A stretch of DNA of 64,000 nucleotides, from NCBI GenBank assembly GCA_951394405.1, contig OX596334.1, positions 4,712,001-4,776,000 on the forward strand, given 5' to 3'. The stretch comes from Coprinellus micaceus. Its lineage: Eukaryota; Basidiomycota; Agaricomycetes; Agaricales; Psathyrellaceae. Both the position numbers and the translations under genes were made by a program. Positions 59,923 through 64,000 of the stretch are shown in pieces; the stretch's first letter is position 1; every line of letters begins with the position of its first letter. The notes under the pieces are model-generated. The model was given only the letters and a program-made list of their open reading frames with translations, ran no database searches and had not been told where the DNA came from.

Positions 59923-62049
59923 TTGGTCCTAAATAGACCCTTTGCACCGCATTGTAGCTGCCTGTGACAGGGAACCTCGATGAATGGAAATGTGACACTT
60001 ATTCGCCGGGATTCGATGTTAAATCCTTGCTATATACCTTAAACCCGAACCTGAAAACGCTCCTTCTGGTTTCGCACCTGTGAGAATCCGGGTGGCATTG
60101 ACACACACCCCGAACCGTAGCCTGATGGAAGCGCAAAACGTTTCGGAGTCGAGGTGGGCGCGTAGGGCCGAAGCCAAAGAACCCCCGCACACGACAGGAA
60201 CCAGCGGTATCTGCCACCCCAATACTTCCGCAGCCCCCGCAAATCATGCACAGATCCGATCAGAGGCGGTTGCAGAAGATTGCTTCGACGCGCAGCATCT
60301 CAGAGTATGTCATTGGGACGGGGTTCGACGTCGCGATCGTTCCTTGCTAACGTTAACGTCGTGGTGGAACGGCAGACCGCATCAGGGAGAATTTTTTGGG
60401 AGGGTGGAAAAGCGGATAAGTAGTGTGTCCCCAAGATGACGGGGACTAGCCAACGACGAAGATGCGCAGCAATAAGGCGGAAACAAAATATCCTCTCGCA
60501 TATCAGATAAGATGGCAACAGTCTTTCTTTGCTCAGAATTCTCGGGGGTCACATTCTCGGAGTCGGATTTAGGATGTAAAGGAATTGGAAAGACGACATG
60601 AAGCCCCGTTGCCCGTAGCCACCGATTGTCGGTCAGTTCACGGGAGACTCCCATGGCGATGAGGTATAAAGCACCCGATTCACAGCGAGCAGCGCCCAAT
60701 GCGCAGTCACCGAACCAGCATCTTGCGTAACGCTAACCCTGCCGACCCTCAGGAGTTCCTACATCCGTACAAAGGCAAATTTCTTTTCCAGACAACTGTC
60801 GAACATCTTGAATTGCTTCTTAAACACGGGGATCATTGAGGGGCGACCCTAATCTCCGCAGTTCAAGTGACAGGGGCGAGAAGCATAGGCAGAAAAGCCG
60901 TAGTCTGGCCTTACCGGAGCTCTGACCTGGAATACAACGATACGGGGCGCGTTCCAGGACTTGGAATGAAGCAGGGTCATCCATCAGAACCTGTCAGACT
61001 GCAGGAAGGCATGACCCCGATGCTCGAAGTGCCTTCTAGGGGGCGGGAATCGAGCAGCCTCGAGCGCGATATGCCGGTCAAACGACTTTCCTTCCGATTA
61101 ATAGGAAGATTTCAACGATAAGAATGATGTAAGTTCTGTGAGAGGGGAGAAGGTAGTTGGAAGCGCAATCTTCTCTCCTCACGGGAATCACATCCTGTTC
61201 GATCATCGGATGGCTGGTCCGTACTATGGGAAACGCCAGAGGGGAAGCTTATTCAAGATAAATTACATACTGACTACCCGTCCCTCGGAAGTGTAGGCCC
61301 CATCTACGACTAGGCTGCCGGGCGCTTGACAATCGGGTTGGGCGCCTAAGGCCGTTAGGTCGGGGTTAATCAAACTTTACCATCACTCCGGGCCCAGGCC
61401 GTTGTTGATCGCCACAGCTCCGCCGAAACCCCACTCCAAGCAACGTCACCATCGTTGTGGCTTTAGCCTTCGTTGGCTTTGACTCGTCAGCATGCTTTCT
61501 AACAGGACAATTCACCCCGCTCTATCGGTGCCTCGGCTCTCGAGCTTCGAGCCTTTCGGGGTACCGCCCATGGTGCTCGTAAGCATCAAGGACTGAGAAA
61601 CGGTCTGGCTACTTCCAGGCCATCGAATGCACAACCTCCATTGGATTTCTCGGGATATCTCAAACCTGGGGATGGCTGTCTCTTCACTGACCACTCGCCA
61701 GCTTCTATATGAGCTTGGCCGGGTAATAGAGCAGATTGAACTTGCATCAACAAGGAAGCCCTCTCAAGGGAGAAGATAAAATTCGACTGTAACGGTCGCC
61801 CTCCATACCCCTCCTCTGCCCAGAGACCCGGTATGTCAGTCTCCCGGACCGGGGTTGAAACCCTTACGGATGCTGGTGCGCAATGGCGGTGTGAGGAAGC
61901 GAGTACCGTTTGAGTCCTGTAATCATCGATCTACCGACTTACCACCCCGCAGTGCGTGGCAAGTGCGTTCCACGCTCAATTCCTTCGAGGGTGGTACGAC
62001 TTACGCCTGCCCAGTATCAGTGTATTGTTTTATGTAGGTCTTTCAAAAT
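59923..62049. other. Intergenic, no supported gene
   Basis: Open frames on both strands show no domain-like content or consistent splicing. I see nothing further that I can support. Confidence 0.4.
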
Positions 62050-63185
62050 TCACTCCCCCGGCGAATGAATCTGAGTGGAGGGTGTCTACAGTGGTATTAC
62101 GTTCACAATAGCCGACGAGGAGGGATGGGTGTTGCATGCTTCCACTCGGTCCCCAGGTCGCGTCGCGCATCAGCCGCTGAGAAAGCCATGGACTCTCACC
62201 AGGTTGGCATCATCGCGCTTCAGAGGTGGACCGCTTGAGGACAGTCCTCTTCAAGGCAATACGCTATACCGCCCCATCGATATCGCCCTACAATCATGCA
62301 GTTCGTCGTTGCAATTCCCTAGATATACTCGGGCGCATCTGGCCTCTATACAGGAAACTACATAACTTATCATGTCACCAACCCCGCGGTGAGGACGTTT
62401 CCCTCTCCCTCTCCCTGGCCATCGAATAATCGACCTCCAGGATGCTAGGTTTCCAAATCCTTCCTCGTAGCCGCGGATGGTACGACAGAAACTGCAGGCG
62501 ACGCTAGCTCACCGACCCCCGCCTGGCGTCTGGAGGTATTACGATGCTTGCATGCGACGGCAAACACCGCCCATCGTCAGTCATGCCGACGCCGATCCGA
62601 CCTAGAGTCTAGTTGCGCTTGCACTTTGCCTTCGTGCACTCCTCCGAGCGAGCCGGGTACTCCTCCTGGTGATGATACTATGCGTGGTACGTAGACGTCT
62701 TTTACCCGCACATAGCACGAGCTGAATTGGTTCCGCGTAGGGACACCGGGTCGTTAGTGTCGTGTTCGCAGTGACCACTGACGGGCGACCTAGAGTACCC
62801 GTGTGAGGCTCCCTTCAGCGTCTCTATCGATACTGGACTGCGTGTTTGGGATACAGCTGGCGACTGCCGCTGTGCTCACTCGCTCTTGAGCTGGGGTACG
62901 GATCCCTGTTATTGCGCCTGGGGCGGAGAGCCCATACCATTCACCATTATTGACTTGCGTCGCGACAATTCGGGTCTACGTAGGATTTGCGACCTCTGCC
63001 CGTTCGCCCTTCCCGGCTGGTGTGTATCGTATGAAGTTTTGGTGACGCATACTGGACTAATATACCTCATAGTCACCTTGATGTTAGCTATCGCCGTGCT
63101 GGCTCATGTGTTGGAATTGCAATGCTTACTACCTCGCGCTGAAGTATTAGCCAAACACATGCGATCTCTCCGATTCGCCGGCTAG
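62050..63185 (+). pseudogene. Decayed DUF6533-like membrane protein locus (copy 3)
   Basis: Fragments in family order resemble genes 1 and 2: YYV followed by ADEEG (about 62080-62120), then RYTAPSISPYNHAV (about 62265-62305), which aligns with RYTAIVATAFWYL and RYGITAHVAIQLA. A final stretch, VLVTHTGLIYLIVTLMLAIA (about 63030-63110), is a membrane segment at the position of RDGGIYYFAL in gene 2. Intervening sequence does not splice into one frame by eye, and the IWPQ/FPQK part of the signature is missing. It is either a pseudogene or a highly diverged, intron-rich member whose exons I could not resolve. Confidence 0.4.
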
Positions 63186-64000
63186 GGTATGGCATGCTAA
63201 CCTGCGCTCATTACTTTACCCGTCCTGGAGGTATGTTCACCTTCATGAAACGTAAACAACTCGTCGGTCACCCAGCGTATATGTAAGTCATCTCCCTCTC
63301 ATTCTCTCTGGAGGTGCGCCTGAGCATTTCCTCCCAGCGCGAAGCAGACACGACCCTCGAGTCAAATTCTATCCTCCTTCCCACACCTTCCAACGTCCCA
63401 TACGATACCCAACATGCAGGAAGTCGATTCCCTGGACAGGGGGATTACATATGAAGTTGTCAACTTCATTCTCCTTCGACCCGCTCCCTACCCTCCCTTC
63501 GTCCCTCCAAACCCATCATCTCCACCCCCCTCTCATCGATCAACAAAGGTTGGGTCACTGGGGATTCGAGGGGTAAGATGCGCACCGGGGGAGGCTTATG
63601 TACATTGATCCTCTACGCTTTGGATTTGCTCGGTTCGGGTGTTTATGCGCGCTGGTATCCAGAGACCAGAGACCAGAGACCAGGAGGGTTAACGCTCAGC
63701 GGGGTGTTGCGGGGATGCATGCATGCATGAATGTCGTCTACGCACATGCACAACTCTGATTCGCGGTTCCGCTGCTTCTACAGTAACCGAAGCCGGTCAC
63801 CGACGGTCATCCTCGTACGAACTCCCCGTGACGGTTTTGATCATGATGGATATGTACTGGAGCGCCGGCGGGGCGTGTCTCGAATTCTTTTGCTCCCCGT
63901 AGAATTTTACGGGCGTTCCTAAGGGCGTACGGTGGTGATCGTCCAAGATTTCTCTGTGTGCGTGGTTCGGCGTCGGGACGCTGACTCTGTGGATGTCGTG
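63186..64000. other. Intergenic end of window
   Basis: No gene is supported. A 7-base tandem repeat (CAGAGAC, three full copies and a partial one) lies near 63660-63682, and an ATGC run near 63715-63730. Confidence 0.4.

Noticed and set aside
63660..63730. Tandem CAGAGAC and ATGC runs as a possible CRISPR or satellite
   Set aside because: They are only three or four short units with no spacers. The host is eukaryotic, and this is an ordinary microsatellite.
1..64000. tRNA and rRNA genes
   Set aside because: I looked for cloverleaf-like A and B box arrangements and conserved rRNA blocks and saw none I could support. A covariance-model search would be decisive.

Overview
The window looks like a chromosome segment of an agaricomycete (basidiomycete) fungus. 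The host genes carry many introns of about 45-70 bases with GT...AG ends. The gene families are ones expanded in mushrooms and their relatives: TPR-CHAT proteins, DUF6533 membrane proteins and a multicopper oxidase (laccase). The mobile DNA consists of Ty1/copia and chromodomain Ty3/gypsy retrotransposons and a large terminal-inverted-repeat (TIR) DNA element. The species cannot be named from the sequence alone.

Layout. 1-4440 is non-coding and starts with a diverged repeat (R1). 4441-8180 is a five-exon TPR-CHAT gene on the + strand. 8181-17362 is mostly non-coding and holds second copies of R1 and of a second repeat, R2. 17363-19071 (-) is a DUF6533 membrane-protein gene. 19072-23639 shows no gene. 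23640-27651 (+) is a second TPR-CHAT gene with the same intron positions as the first. 29456-53913 is a nested mobile-element block. 54531-56470 (+) is a second DUF6533 gene, 56710-58787 (-) an intact ten-exon laccase, 59548-59922 (+) a small secreted protein, and about 62050-63185 a decayed third DUF6533-like locus.

The mobile block. The outer element has about 70-bp TIRs and symmetric subterminal motif arrays. It keeps the end of a minus-strand protein gene on the left and the end of a plus-strand gene on the right. A Ty1/copia element (copy 1, 31829-38036) separates these two halves. A Ty3/gypsy chromovirus (38403-52365, target duplication CCCTG) sits inside the right-hand gene. A second copia (copy 2, 45979-52186, target duplication CCAAC, opposite strand) sits inside the 3' LTR of the gypsy. 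So the order of insertion is outer element, then gypsy, then copia 2. Copia 1 and the outer element both lack matching target duplications, which points to a recombination or assembly junction inside copia 1.

Main points of interest. Both copia copies have identical internal proteins and share one in-frame TGA. Their LTRs are nevertheless more diverged (7-8 mismatches in 383 bp) than those of the older gypsy that hosts copy 2 (2 in 597 bp). The gypsy appears to self-prime (Tf1/sushi type), because a 10-base word beginning 34 bases after the start of its TATA box is the reverse complement of the primer site. The gypsy also carries an extra ORF with zinc-knuckle motifs in the env position. Three unrelated elements each carry one in-frame TGA where CGA is the likely ancestral codon, suggesting CpG deamination. 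The two TPR-CHAT proteins are candidate caspase-like proteases of unknown role.

Limits. Exon boundaries come from reading splice signals and frame continuity by eye. The 5' ends of both TPR-CHAT genes and the internal exons of the DUF6533 genes are not fully resolved.
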